14,012 nucleotides of DNA from Bdellovibrionaceae bacterium UBA2351 (GCA_002344565.1 DDTZ01000084.1:1-14012); one strand, 5' to 3'; shown: positions 1 to 8,277, numbered from the stretch's first letter. Numbers and translations: made by a program. Notes: generated by a model from the sequence alone, not told the origin.

Positions 1-35
1 CTTTTAGGACCTGGTACCTTTTTTCCTTTTCCGAA

Positions 36-2477
36 TTATGGGTAGTCTTTTCGGTTGTGGTATTGATCTTCGTCGAAGTCGTCTACCAAGATCGCGTCGA
101 ATCGGATGGAGTCGGATTCTTTGATTAGACGCAATTCTTCGTCAGTGATAACGTTCTTCGATTTTGCTTCTTCTAGCAATTCAAAGATTTTCTTTTTAGG
201 CAATACCGATTCACGGATTGCTTTTTTGATTTTCTTTTCAGCGTTTTCGCTCTTTAGAACGATTTTGAATGCGTTCTCTAGGCGTTCGATTTGTTGGCCT
301 TTTTCCTTTGGCATATAAATACCATCAGTTAAACGCTCGCGGAAATCACTGTCTTCCAAAATTTTACTTGAAATTACATGTGACCAACCATCGCTCGCTT
401 GGCTCCCAAGTGAATTGATACGCGACCATGCACCAATCCAACCTTTTAAGAACCAACGTAAACCAGGAACTTTTAGGTTATCAAACAAACCATCAAAGGC
501 CTCTTGAATACGAGCCATACTCAATTTCAAGTTGTAATGAACGACACTTAAATCTTCTTCTCTGCGACCGTCAGCTTCGAAGCGCCTTAAGACCGATGTC
601 GCAATATACATATGAGCCAAGATATCAGCAAAACGACCCGTGATTTTTTCACGACGTTTTAAATCTCCGCCCAAGGCGCCCATCGCAACATCAGAAAGAA
701 TAGCAAAACTTGCCGAAGCCCATTGTAAACGACGGAAGTACACCTTCATTTGTGGATGACAGCTTGGTGAGAATGCCAAATACCCGCGTGTCCATGATAA
801 CACGATCGAGCGGCACAGATTACGCACGATATGACCAATATGTCCCCAGAATGCGGTATCGAATTTTTTCAAATCATTAGCTTCCATTGCCATCACTTCC
901 TGATATGCGAAAGGATGCGCACGTAGAGCCCCTTGACCAAACACGATCAATGTACGAGTTAAAATGTTCGCACCCTCAACCGTAATACCGATCGGAGTCG
1001 CTACATATATTTCCGCTAACAGATTGCGGGGACCTAATGAAATTCCGGCACCACCCATTATATCCATACCGTCATTGATCACTTCACGACCCATTTCAGT
1101 CGAATAGTATTTCTGAATCGCTGTGATCACTGGCGGCTTGATACCTTTATCTAAGGCACCTAACGTATAACGTCTCATCGCCTCAAGAGCATAAGTGCTT
1201 GCCGTGATACGCGCTAATGGCTCTTCAACACCTTCAAACTTACCGATACTAACACCAAATTGACGACGAATTACCGAGTGAGCCGATACAACGCGAGTCA
1301 CAAGTTTTGATCCCCCAGTCGCTTGCGCCGGTAAACTGATACCGCGGCCAGCGGCTAGACATTCCATCAACATTTTCCAGCCTTCGCCGGCGCCCGCAGC
1401 GCCACCCACAACGCACTCTTCAAGATCAACAACCACATCGTGACCTTGAGTTGGACAGTTATGGAACGGGATTGTTAGAGGATCATGACGACGGCCGATA
1501 ACAACACCTTTAGTGTCGGCCGGAATCAAGGCACACGTAATACCAACATCATCACCTTTACCTAATAAATTTTCCGGATCGCGCAATCTAAACGCAAGAC
1601 CAATCACAGAACTCACCGCTGCTAATGTAATCCAACGTTTGTTCCAATTTAGTTTTAATTTAAGTCTACCGTCTTGACCTTTGAAAACCACGCCCGCAGA
1701 TGTAATACCACCGGCATCTGAACCCGCCATCGGTTCTGTTAAACCGAAACATGGCATTTCCAAGCCCGCTGATAGGCGACGTAAGTAATGTTCTTTTTGC
1801 TTATCCGTTCCATAGTGAACTAACAGTTCTGCAGGACCCAACGAGTTCGGAACCATTACTGTGATAGCTAATGGCAATGAACGCGATGAGATTTTCATAA
1901 TCACTTCAGAGTGACAAAGCGCCGAGAACCCCAACCCACCGTACTCTTTTGGAATGATCATACCCAGGAATTTTTGTTTTTTTACGAAATCCCAAACTTC
2001 TTTCGGAAGTTCTTTATTACGCCATACTTTCCATGGCTCACACATTTTACAAAGCTGCTCAACAGGACCGTCGATAAATGCTTTTTCTTCCGCCGTTAAT
2101 TCTGGGTACGGCTCTTTCATTAGTTTTTCAAAATCAGGTTTTCCAGAAAACAAATCTTTCTCAACCCAAACGACACCGGCATCAAGAGCTGTTCTTTCCG
2201 TTTGTGAAATCTCTGGCATGATTTTCAGTTTTTTAAACAACCCCATCACAAGCGCTGTAACTACGTTAGCGCGAATGGGTTTAATTACAAAAATCACAAA
2301 CACAGCTGCAACAATTGCAATCACGACATAGTCAACACCAAGGCCGACTAAAAACAATAACGTTGCTACGGCCCAGATAAACAATGGGGCTCCCGCGAAT
2401 CCCAACATCAAGGCAACAACGATTCCGATAAGGATACTCCAGCCAGTCAATGACTGTAAAAACCCAAAAAATTCCAT
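36..2477 (-). CDS. fadE: Long-form acyl-CoA dehydrogenase FadE, membrane-anchored
   Basis: This enzyme carries out the first, FAD-dependent step of fatty acid beta-oxidation, turning acyl-CoA into trans-2-enoyl-CoA. It has 813 residues, the length of E. coli FadE (814), and resembles it along the whole chain. Residues 13-67 form two or three hydrophobic segments, as in FadE. Family landmarks include DAGVVWVEKDLFSGKPD (about 99-115), EYGGLGFSALCHSEV, the acyl-CoA dehydrogenase signature CFGLTEPMAGSDAGG, the WNKRWITLA block, GRGISLPA and ITVEGANILTRTLIVFGQGA. The C-terminal third matches the extra FadE domain (DUF1974) and ends in a VDDFDEDQY-like tail typical of the family. The ATG at 2477 is preceded on the minus strand by AAGGA five bases upstream, so this start is convincing. 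It probably has its own promoter, just after the terminator of the upstream gene. Bases 1-35 lie downstream and contain an AAGG-rich stretch that might serve a following gene outside the window. Confidence 0.95.
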   Translation of the reverse strand: MEFFGFLQSLTGWSILIGIVVALMLGFAGAPLFIWAVATLLFLVGLGVDYVVIAIVAAVFVIFVIKPIRANVVTALVMGLFKKLKIMPEISQTERTALDAGVVWVEKDLFSGKPDFEKLMKEPYPELTAEEKAFIDGPVEQLCKMCEPWKVWRNKELPKEVWDFVKKQKFLGMIIPKEYGGLGFSALCHSEVIMKISSRSLPLAITVMVPNSLGPAELLVHYGTDKQKEHYLRRLSAGLEMPCFGLTEPMAGSDAGGITSAGVVFKGQDGRLKLKLNWNKRWITLAAVSSVIGLAFRLRDPENLLGKGDDVGITCALIPADTKGVVIGRRHDPLTIPFHNCPTQGHDVVVDLEECVVGGAAGAGEGWKMLMECLAAGRGISLPAQATGGSKLVTRVVSAHSVIRRQFGVSIGKFEGVEEPLARITASTYALEAMRRYTLGALDKGIKPPVITAIQKYYSTEMGREVINDGMDIMGGAGISLGPRNLLAEIYVATPIGITVEGANILTRTLIVFGQGALRAHPFAYQEVMAMEANDLKKFDTAFWGHIGHIVRNLCRSIVLSWTRGYLAFSPSCHPQMKVYFRRLQWASASFAILSDVAMGALGGDLKRREKITGRFADILAHMYIATSVLRRFEADGRREEDLSVVHYNLKLSMARIQEAFDGLFDNLKVPGLRWFLKGWIGAWSRINSLGSQASDGWSHVISSKILEDSDFRERLTDGIYMPKEKGQQIERLENAFKIVLKSENAEKKIKKAIRESVLPKKKIFELLEEAKSKNVITDEELRLIKESDSIRFDAILVDDFDEDQYHNRKDYP

Positions 2478-2514
2478 AAGATTCCTTTCTTACGTGCTAT
2501 AAATTTATAATATT

Positions 2515-2543
2515 ATTAAATCTTTAAAGAGGATGTATAGCAA
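2515..2543 (-). promoter_or_regulatory. Probable sigma70-type promoter of fadE
   Basis: Read on the minus strand, TTGCTA (2543-2538) is followed after exactly 17 bases by TTTAAT (2520-2515). That is four of six matches to the -35 consensus and five of six to the -10. It sits in very AT-rich DNA between the hairpin terminator at 2561-2599 and the fadE ribosome binding site, about 38 bases before the start codon. Other AT-rich hexamers nearby could also act as the -10, so the exact site is uncertain. Confidence 0.45.
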
Positions 2544-2560
2544 GATGGATCGTAAAAATA

Positions 2561-2599
2561 AAAAAGCCTGGACGTAGTTCAAACCTACCCAGGCTTTTT
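2561..2599 (-). terminator. Strong intrinsic terminator after the Ala/Pro-rich small gene
   Basis: A perfect 11-bp stem, AAAAAGCCTGG at 2561-2571 with CCAGGCTTTTT at 2589-2599, encloses an inner 4-bp stem (GTAG/CTAC) and a 7-base loop. On the minus strand the stem ends in six T, then A and five more T, a classic rho-independent end located 50 bases after the stop of the gene at 2650-2874. In the plus direction it also ends in five T and could act both ways. It separates the small gene from fadE. Confidence 0.9.
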
Positions 2600-2649
2600 C
2601 GTCAGGCTATCATCAAGAAACCTTGAGGATGCCTGTATAAAAAATCAGA

Positions 2650-2874
2650 TTACTTTTTTTCTTCAGTAGTTGGAGCCGCCGCTGGAGCTTCCGTTGGAGC
2701 TGCCGGAGCCGTTGCGCCATCAGCTGGTGGAGTAGCCATTTGTTCTTGAGATGGCTGAGCTGCTGGATCTTGCGCAGGAGCTTCTTGTTTAGCAGCTTCT
2801 GGAGTGTTTTTAGCACATGTAAAACCAGTAGTTAATGTTAGAGCGATTAATGAGAAAGCAATAAGTAACTTCAT
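2650..2874 (-). CDS. Small exported Ala/Pro/Glu-rich protein, function unknown
   Basis: The 74-residue product has a short basic start (MK) and a hydrophobic stretch (residues 3-17), then TTGFTC and a low-complexity tail rich in Ala, Pro, Gln, Thr and Glu that ends EEKK. The first 20 residues look like a signal peptide. Cys20 suggests a lipoprotein, but the residue before it is Thr, so the lipobox is poor and lipid attachment is doubtful. The ATG at 2874 is preferred over the one at 2880 because AAGGA lies five bases before it, whereas the earlier ATG overlaps that ribosome binding site. The gene has its own strong terminator, so it is likely to be a well expressed single-gene unit. The tail is unstructured by composition and could span the periplasm or coat the envelope, but this is only inference. 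Confidence 0.7.
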   Translation of the reverse strand: MKLLIAFSLIALTLTTGFTCAKNTPEAAKQEAPAQDPAAQPSQEQMATPPADGATAPAAPTEAPAAAPTTEEKK

Positions 2875-2964
2875 ATACATCCTTTTGTATTAGTTTTTAA
2901 ATTGTTACACACAAACAATGTTCGAATAAAAAAATAAAAATGACAAGATTTTTTTGCGAAGGAT

Positions 2965-3777
2965 TTATCTCTGGCATTTTCGACACCAAAACGTGCTTCG
3001 ACCTTGAATTTTCTTGGACTGAATTTTGGAATCACACTGTGTGCACTTTTCGCCGCTGCGACCATAGACTAAATGCTCATTTTGGAATTTGCCTTTTTCT
3101 CCGCTGGCATGAACATAATCACGAATGCTCGATCCGCCACCATCTATGGCTTTAGACAAAGTGTTTCGAATAACAACTAGCAACCGCCTTAGGCTCTCAA
3201 AACTTACTCTATTACCGGGTTTAAAGGGATTGATGCCTGCTTTATACAAAGCTTCGCTCGCGTAAATATTGCCCACACCCACCATGACTTTTGCATCCAT
3301 AATTATAGATTTAATAGCTCGCTGCGAACCCCTGATTTTATCAATTACCGGCTGTGCCAAAAACTCGTCACTGAATGGCTCTGGACCTAGCTGAGTAAAC
3401 CATTTCACTTCACTCAAGTCTGGGTGAAATTCAAAAATACCAAAACGACGCGGATCGTTATAAACCCACAAGTCCCCGTTTTCCCACTCGATTATGACGT
3501 GGTCATGCTTGATTTCTGAGCGCTTCGTTTCCGCTCGCCAATACCCACTCATGCCTAAATGGCTAACGAAAACGCCCTCCTCCAACCTAAAAACCAAAAA
3601 CTTTGAACGTCGTTCAATACCCGTCACTACGATTGGCTTTTTAAGAAGAGACTTAGGCAACGTCAATGGGGTGCGCAGTTTCGGAGACAAAAACTGAAGT
3701 CGACGAATGCGCGATGGTTTTGGCATTCGAGTCAACAAATCACGACGTAATACTTCAACTTCTGGTAGTTCCGGCAT
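2965..3777 (-). CDS. mutM: Formamidopyrimidine-DNA glycosylase (MutM/Fpg)
   Basis: This base-excision repair enzyme removes 8-oxoguanine and formamidopyrimidines from DNA and then cuts the abasic site. At 270 residues it has the normal length. The chain starts PELPEVE, giving the catalytic Pro2 and Glu3. Lys59 (RRSKF) matches the conserved beta-strand lysine, SHLGMSGYW (72-80) and NDPRRFG (107-113) are lesion-recognition segments, and VGVGNIYASEAL (166-177) is the helix-two-turn-helix signature. The C-terminal zinc finger is intact, with Cys245 and Cys248, then 16 residues, then Cys265 and Cys268, and the catalytic-loop Arg260 is present. No strong ribosome binding site is visible before the ATG, but the PELPEVE start fixes it. 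It is divergent from the membrane protein gene at 3841, with 63 bases between them. Confidence 0.97.
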   Translation of the reverse strand: MPELPEVEVLRRDLLTRMPKPSRIRRLQFLSPKLRTPLTLPKSLLKKPIVVTGIERRSKFLVFRLEEGVFVSHLGMSGYWRAETKRSEIKHDHVIIEWENGDLWVYNDPRRFGIFEFHPDLSEVKWFTQLGPEPFSDEFLAQPVIDKIRGSQRAIKSIIMDAKVMVGVGNIYASEALYKAGINPFKPGNRVSFESLRRLLVVIRNTLSKAIDGGGSSIRDYVHASGEKGKFQNEHLVYGRSGEKCTQCDSKIQSKKIQGRSTFWCRKCQR

Positions 3778-3840
3778 GGGTTTATTCTACGCACGAAAAG
3801 TTAACTAGACAATCTTTCAAAATATCTGAATGATAGGGCC

Positions 3841-4557
3841 ATGAATCAAACTCCGCTACCTGCTCAACGTGAAAATCCTCTATTAAATATCCTTTTCAAC
3901 ATTGTTATTCCGATTTTTATTTTAAATAAAGGTGGAAAGTGGTTTGGGTCAAAAGAGGCCCTCCTCATCGCACTCGCATTTCCCATTTTTTACGGCATTT
4001 ATGATTACACTCAACAGAAAAAAACGAACTACATTTCGTTACTTGGCATTCTGAATGTAGGATTCACTGGCGGGTTTGCCCTTTTAAAACTGGAAGGCTT
4101 TTGGTTTGCCGTTAAAGAAGCATCTTTCCCAATTTTGGTTGGTTCTTTCGTTTTATTCTCTGCCTTTACCAAATCTCCATTCGTCAAAACTCTGTTTTTA
4201 AACCCTCAGCTGTTGAAAATGGACACGATACTGGCCTCTATTTCGCAAAAAAATCGCGAGAAAGATTTTGAAGGCTTACTCAAACGAGGAACGATTTTAC
4301 TATCACTTTCCTTCGTGTTAAGTGCGGTATTAAACTTCTCTCTGGCTTACTACATTTTCACACCGATCGCATTGGATTTACCTGAAGAGCAACGCTCTGA
4401 TATTCTAAACTCGCAGATTGCTCAAATGACTCAGTGGTCATTCATCGTAATTATGCTTCCTTCAATGTTAGCGTTGATTTCGATCATGGTTTATTTGTTT
4501 AACCAAATGAAAAAAATCACCGGTTTATCAAACGAAGAACTGCTACAAAACACATAG
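3841..4557 (+). CDS. Six-helix integral membrane protein, VC0807-like family
   Basis: The 238-residue protein has about six hydrophobic segments, near residues 14-28, 40-55, 65-82, 92-108, 151-172 and 199-220. Charged loops lie between them, including a cytoplasm-like stretch around 112-150 (NPQLLKMDTILASISQKNREKDFEGLL). The opening NPLLNILFNIVIPIFILNK, the FPIFYGIYD segment and the KEASFPILVG segment resemble the uncharacterised VC0807 family. That assignment is from memory of the family pattern and was not searched. No catalytic motif is visible, so I assign no activity. The ATG has only a weak AGG a few bases upstream. The gene stands alone, divergent from mutM, and is followed by 157 bases before the lipoprotein start. 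Confidence 0.7.
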   Translation: MNQTPLPAQRENPLLNILFNIVIPIFILNKGGKWFGSKEALLIALAFPIFYGIYDYTQQKKTNYISLLGILNVGFTGGFALLKLEGFWFAVKEASFPILVGSFVLFSAFTKSPFVKTLFLNPQLLKMDTILASISQKNREKDFEGLLKRGTILLSLSFVLSAVLNFSLAYYIFTPIALDLPEEQRSDILNSQIAQMTQWSFIVIMLPSMLALISIMVYLFNQMKKITGLSNEELLQNT

Positions 4558-4714
4558 ACTGCAGCAAATCATGTTTAACTTTTGGACGTTTCCTAAAAAC
4601 GGCCGCATTTTTTGGCGTTTTAGCGAAAAATATAGCTCCCAATGCCTTTTGTTTCACTTTAATCAATGCGTTTCTGGAAAGGTTTTTGCTTGTAGTTGAA
4701 CAGGAGCTTTGCCC
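4558..4714 (+). other. Intergenic region before the lipoprotein gene, no clear element
   Basis: This 157-base gap lies between two plus-strand genes. I see no convincing terminator for the upstream gene. A TATAGC hexamer near 4630 could be a -10 box but has no good -35 partner. The AGGAG at 4702-4706, eight bases before the ATG at 4715, is a strong ribosome binding site and is the only firm signal here. Confidence 0.4.
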
Positions 4715-5965
4715 ATGAAACCGAACGTACGCTCGATCAGCCTTAACTGCACATTCTTGATTGCCTCATTGGTTATCGCCAGCGGCTGCACAAAAAAGAC
4801 TCCGATAGTTAATCCCGATAAAATCCGCGGATCAGCGCTTCAAGAAAAATTAAAAGCGGAGGCCGAGCAAGGGCCCCAGGCTGCCGCAGCGACTGACGGC
4901 GCTGACCTGCCTGATCCTTTGCCGGATGATTCATCCGTGACCAAACGACCTATTGAGCGTACGCCGACACCCGGCCCACTCCTTCCTCCCAAAACTGAGG
5001 ATGAACCGGCGACTATTTCCAAGCCTGTACAACATACCGAGCCCGAATTGCCACCTGTCGTAACAGCACCGATGACTCAGCCGGAAACACCAGCTTCGGC
5101 TTTTGAAAAATGCATTGAAGACAAAACGACGCCCCTTATTAGCACCCTTGAGCACGTAAAATCCGCCGGAATTAAACCGTCGCAGCTGTCAGCGACTCGA
5201 AAAGCACTTTTTGACTTCTGCGCCCAAGATATCCAAGACAAAGCTACTAAAGCTGAGCTCGAAAGAATTAATTTTGTTTCAATAATGACAGAAGAAGCCC
5301 TGAAACGTTTCCCTGAACAGCAAGACTCGATCAAGTTCTTCAAAACGATTGAAGACAATCCCACCTATGCGCGCGAGCAAAAAGAAAAAATCTATGCTGT
5401 TTATGGAAGCGGTGGCGAAATCACGACAGCCGGTGTTCAGTTTTTCGGTAAATTAGACGCTTCAAAATCGACTGCAAATGTTATTTCTTATACGATAACC
5501 TCGGCTCTGGGATCATGGTCAACGCGCACATTCGTTAACGATGGTCATATTGGCAGATCACAAAACACAGATCTTAAATCCATTACAAGACCAAACATTC
5601 GGTTTACCTTTGACTTTTCCCCAACAGGAAAAAATATGTACCTGCTCACAATCAGTGATGGCTCGGCCAAAATCGTTGCGAATGTGTCATTTAAGGTAGG
5701 TGATTTAAAAGCGCTACGCGATCGCAAGCAAGTGACTGTAACCCTGAGGTCGGATTCTTGGTACAAAGTGCAAGAAGCACACTTGCGTAATTTGATTACG
5801 GATCAAGCTAAAGATTTAATATCTATGCCGTTCGCGTTAGATCGTAAGCAAAAAGACATGAACCTAGTCCGCACATGTAATCTAAAAGAAGAAAGCATCG
5901 CCTGCACCGACCCGGACTATTCGATCAATGCTATTGTGAAAACATCCAGCGTATCTGCGAAGTAA
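4715..5965 (+). CDS. Proline-rich outer-envelope lipoprotein, unknown function
   Basis: The 416-residue product begins with a lipoprotein signal peptide: a basic N-terminus, a hydrophobic core (residues 13-22) and a lipobox IASGC with the acceptor Cys25. A proline- and acid-rich linker spans roughly residues 45-125 and is probably extended through the periplasm. The C-terminal two thirds look folded, with alternating strand-like segments such as NIRFTFDF, MYLLTISDG and QVTVTLRSDSWYKVQ and a few cysteines (CIEDK, DFCAQD, VRTC, IACTD). I recognise no domain family. The ATG at 4715 is chosen because AGGAG lies eight bases before it; a TTG two codons earlier would sit only two bases from that site. 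Its stop is two bases from the convergent tsaE stop, leaving no room for a terminator. Confidence 0.85.
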   Translation: MKPNVRSISLNCTFLIASLVIASGCTKKTPIVNPDKIRGSALQEKLKAEAEQGPQAAAATDGADLPDPLPDDSSVTKRPIERTPTPGPLLPPKTEDEPATISKPVQHTEPELPPVVTAPMTQPETPASAFEKCIEDKTTPLISTLEHVKSAGIKPSQLSATRKALFDFCAQDIQDKATKAELERINFVSIMTEEALKRFPEQQDSIKFFKTIEDNPTYAREQKEKIYAVYGSGGEITTAGVQFFGKLDASKSTANVISYTITSALGSWSTRTFVNDGHIGRSQNTDLKSITRPNIRFTFDFSPTGKNMYLLTISDGSAKIVANVSFKVGDLKALRDRKQVTVTLRSDSWYKVQEAHLRNLITDQAKDLISMPFALDRKQKDMNLVRTCNLKEESIACTDPDYSINAIVKTSSVSAK

Positions 5966-5967
5966 AA

Positions 5968-6396
5968 TTAAGCAAAACTAAACAGCGAGTACTTTCGTTT
6001 TCCATCAGGCGATACTGTGATTTGCAAAAACCACTTTTTCCAGTCAAAGGGCAATTCATCTGCTGAAACACGCTCGACCCACTCAGTAAAAACGACGGAC
6101 TGATCATCAGCAAATAGATCCCAAAACCCAGAGGAGTCTACTTCCTCTGAGGATTCAAGCCGATACAAGTCTACATGAATAATCGTCAAGCCAAAGGCAT
6201 TATACGAATTATACAGTGCGAACGTAGGCGACGAAACATCGACGTTTTGATCTCGCAACAAGCGGCCTATTAATGTGGTTTTACCCGCACCCATGTCGCC
6301 ACGAAGACCAAAAAAAGTTTTGCCTTTGACCCGCTGGCGGATAGCTTGCAAAATTTTTTCAGACTCGTTTGTTTCTAGAACTAATGTTTCCTTCAT
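5968..6396 (-). CDS. tsaE: tRNA t6A biosynthesis ATPase TsaE (YjeE)
   Basis: TsaE is the ATPase that works with TsaB and TsaD to attach threonylcarbamoyl to A37 of ANN-decoding tRNAs in the cytoplasm. The 142-residue protein has the family length. The Walker A loop GDMGAGKT lies at residues 33-40, followed by SSPTFALYNSY (55-65), HVDLYRL (74-80) and FTEWVER (103-109), all standard TsaE blocks. The ATG lies nine bases after the stop of the chemoreceptor gene on the same strand and has no clear ribosome binding site of its own, so translation may depend on the upstream gene. Placement behind a chemoreceptor is unexpected for this housekeeping gene. Its 3' end abuts the convergent lipoprotein gene. 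Confidence 0.95.
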   Translation of the reverse strand: MKETLVLETNESEKILQAIRQRVKGKTFFGLRGDMGAGKTTLIGRLLRDQNVDVSSPTFALYNSYNAFGLTIIHVDLYRLESSEEVDSSGFWDLFADDQSVVFTEWVERVSADELPFDWKKWFLQITVSPDGKRKYSLFSFA

Positions 6397-6405
6397 CGTT
6401 TTTAT

Positions 6406-7686
6406 TTACGAGGCTTTTAGTAATTCTTCAACTAAATGATCAAGTTTTTTAACTTGATTCGATATCTGCTGCGAAGACTCGCTGGTCATTTGCGCAATAT
6501 GAGCATTTTTCTGCGTGGACTCATCCATTTTATCAACGGCACTTTTAATTTGCTCGATACCGACCGACTGTTCGGCCGTCGCCGACGAAATTTCTTTGTT
6601 TAGGTTTTTTAGGCTTTCGATTGAGTTTACAATTTTCACTAGGGAGTCACCGCTTTGATCCGTTTTCTTTTTACCAATTTCGACTTGCTGTACGCTTTGT
6701 GCAATCAAAGATGAAATTTCTTTTGCAGCTTGAGCACTTCGCTGAGACAAATTCCTGACGGCTTCGGCAACAACCGCGAATCCACGGCCTTGTTCACCCG
6801 CGCGCGCAGCTTCAACAGCAGCGTTTAACGCCAATAGGTTCGTCTGAAATGCAATATCATCAATTAAACTTGTGATGTCTTTGATCTTATTCGAGGATTG
6901 CGAAATCGTATTCATTAACTCAATTAGCTCCCGCATGTTTTTCTCGCCGTCTTTAGCAGCTAGACTACTTGAAACTGATAGTTCAGATGCATTGGTCGCA
7001 TTGCGGCTGTTTTGCTTAACCATGGAATTGATTTCCTCTAGCGATGCGGCCGTTTGTTGAACCGCATGTGCTTGCTCCTGCGACGATGACGATAGCTGTT
7101 GGCTTTGGGCCGTTGATTCAGTTGAAGATGAATTGATATTTAATGTTAACACCTTTAACTCTTCAACGACAGAACCTTGGTTTACGATAATCTTTTTAAA
7201 TTTATATGAGACATAAACTGACGGAATCGATTCGAGCACCACAAATAGGGCGTGTATAAGCACGATACCAAAACTAGCTTCGTAGTTAAATACACTCTTA
7301 GGCAAAAACAACCAGAAGCCGACGTGATGAACAGCGATCGTCACCGCCGCAGCCACGATAACCCAAGGGTTGGCAAAAATAATCAATAGCGCCAGCCCTA
7401 CGAATATATGAAAGTGCATCTCGATCATCCCAGATGAGACGTGAATCAGTAGTGCACTAAAGCCCATCAAGGCAACACCCATTGCCATTGAGGCCACTCG
7501 AGATGATTTATTAAGAATAAACAGCAGCCCTGGACCAGCCAGCAATCCAATCGACAATACCGAAGTTAGAAAAATATCCGTTTTTAAAAAATAGGCTAGG
7601 CCCACCAAAACGGGAAAATGCAGGGTTAAAATGCAAAGCATGATGAAGTTCATCTTCTGGACATACTGACGTTCTAAATTATTCAC
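6406..7686 (-). CDS. Methyl-accepting chemotaxis protein with His-rich membrane sensor domain
   Basis: The 426-residue receptor would signal to CheA/CheW. Residues 14-163 hold about six hydrophobic segments and no large periplasmic domain. Within them are His82, the pair His91/His93 (IEMHFHIF) and His120/His121 (AVHHVGFWLFLPKSVF). The IEMHFH...HH pattern recurs, as I recall it, in membrane sensor regions of some kinases and receptors, where metal or heme binding has been a natural guess. There is no obvious HAMP domain; a short linker leads to the coiled-coil signalling domain. The hairpin tip IDDIAFQTNLLALNAAVEAA to GRGFAVVAEAVRNLSQRSAQAAKEI (276-324) is canonical. The C-terminus ends LLKAS, so the CheR-docking pentapeptide is absent. 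The start is GTG, with AAGGAG five bases before it. Upstream is the thioredoxin-like gene (24-base gap), downstream tsaE. Confidence 0.92.
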   Translation of the reverse strand: MNNLERQYVQKMNFIMLCILTLHFPVLVGLAYFLKTDIFLTSVLSIGLLAGPGLLFILNKSSRVASMAMGVALMGFSALLIHVSSGMIEMHFHIFVGLALLIIFANPWVIVAAAVTIAVHHVGFWLFLPKSVFNYEASFGIVLIHALFVVLESIPSVYVSYKFKKIIVNQGSVVEELKVLTLNINSSSTESTAQSQQLSSSSQEQAHAVQQTAASLEEINSMVKQNSRNATNASELSVSSSLAAKDGEKNMRELIELMNTISQSSNKIKDITSLIDDIAFQTNLLALNAAVEAARAGEQGRGFAVVAEAVRNLSQRSAQAAKEISSLIAQSVQQVEIGKKKTDQSGDSLVKIVNSIESLKNLNKEISSATAEQSVGIEQIKSAVDKMDESTQKNAHIAQMTSESSQQISNQVKKLDHLVEELLKAS

Positions 7687-7710
7687 AAAGTCTCCTTAAT
7701 CAAACAAAGC

Positions 7711-8277
7711 TCAATTTCTATACTTTAAATTAAATGGATCCATGGCGGTTTTAAGTGCCGGCGTCAACGCGCAGCCGAGCACTGGAAATGCCGCAACCTT
7801 ACTTCCCGCTTTTACCCGACCTATAATCTCTAGATCCCGATGGTCAACTTCATCAATATTTTTGTACCCACCTGAATATTTTAACTCGCCCGAAGAATCT
7901 GAAACCAATAACACCGGTGCTGCCTCTAAATTAAACTGCGTCTTCAAATCCGCCACCGTAAGGTGACTCAGTTTATAACCCTTTTTAAGAAGTTCTGCCT
8001 CGTTGGGCAAACTACCCTCTACAATAACAATTGATTCATGAAGGAATGCCGGGCGGGATATTTCTTCTAAATAACGACCAACGCGTTTTGAACATTTGCA
8101 TTTAGCGCTTAAGATATGAGTCACCAAAATATGATCTTTATCTGAAAAGGTTTTAATAAGCTGGGCCGGCGTTTTTACATCTATTGAAAACGGTAAATTA
8201 TGTTGTGCCATCAAAATAGAAATAGGTACTGACACCACAGCAAACCATACGAGAAAAACCAGAAATTCCTTTTTCAT
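7711..8277 (-). CDS. Membrane-anchored thioredoxin-like protein with CxC motif
   Basis: The 188-residue protein starts with one hydrophobic helix (about residues 4-24) that could be an uncleaved anchor or a signal peptide, so the rest should be periplasmic. The body has a thioredoxin-like order: strand ILVTHILSAKC, then C-K-C-S (Cys60, Cys62) where CxxC would be, then helix RVGRYLEEI, and later AAPVLLVSD with Pro121 where the cis-proline strand would be. A third cysteine, Cys169, lies in VLGCALTPAL near the C-terminus. CxC can be a disulfide or copper-binding motif. The ATG has AGGA eight bases upstream. It is first in a likely operon with the chemoreceptor. The fold call is from pattern only; oxidoreductase, metal-chaperone and sensor-partner roles all remain open. 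Confidence 0.65.
   Translation of the reverse strand: MKKEFLVFLVWFAVVSVPISILMAQHNLPFSIDVKTPAQLIKTFSDKDHILVTHILSAKCKCSKRVGRYLEEISRPAFLHESIVIVEGSLPNEAELLKKGYKLSHLTVADLKTQFNLEAAPVLLVSDSSGELKYSGGYKNIDEVDHRDLEIIGRVKAGSKVAAFPVLGCALTPALKTAMDPFNLKYRN

Noticed and set aside
1954..2331. 125-codon open frame on the plus strand
   Set aside because: It lies wholly antisense to the well supported fadE coding sequence and has an unnatural Ser/Phe-rich composition. It is a shadow.
2613..2816. 67-codon minus-strand frame with Leu/Lys/Gln repeats
   Set aside because: It is the +1 reading of the Ala/Pro-rich small gene; the periodic composition comes from that gene's codons.
4709..4714. TTG start two codons before the lipoprotein ATG
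   Set aside because: It would sit two bases from the AGGAG site; the ATG at 4715 has eight-base spacing.
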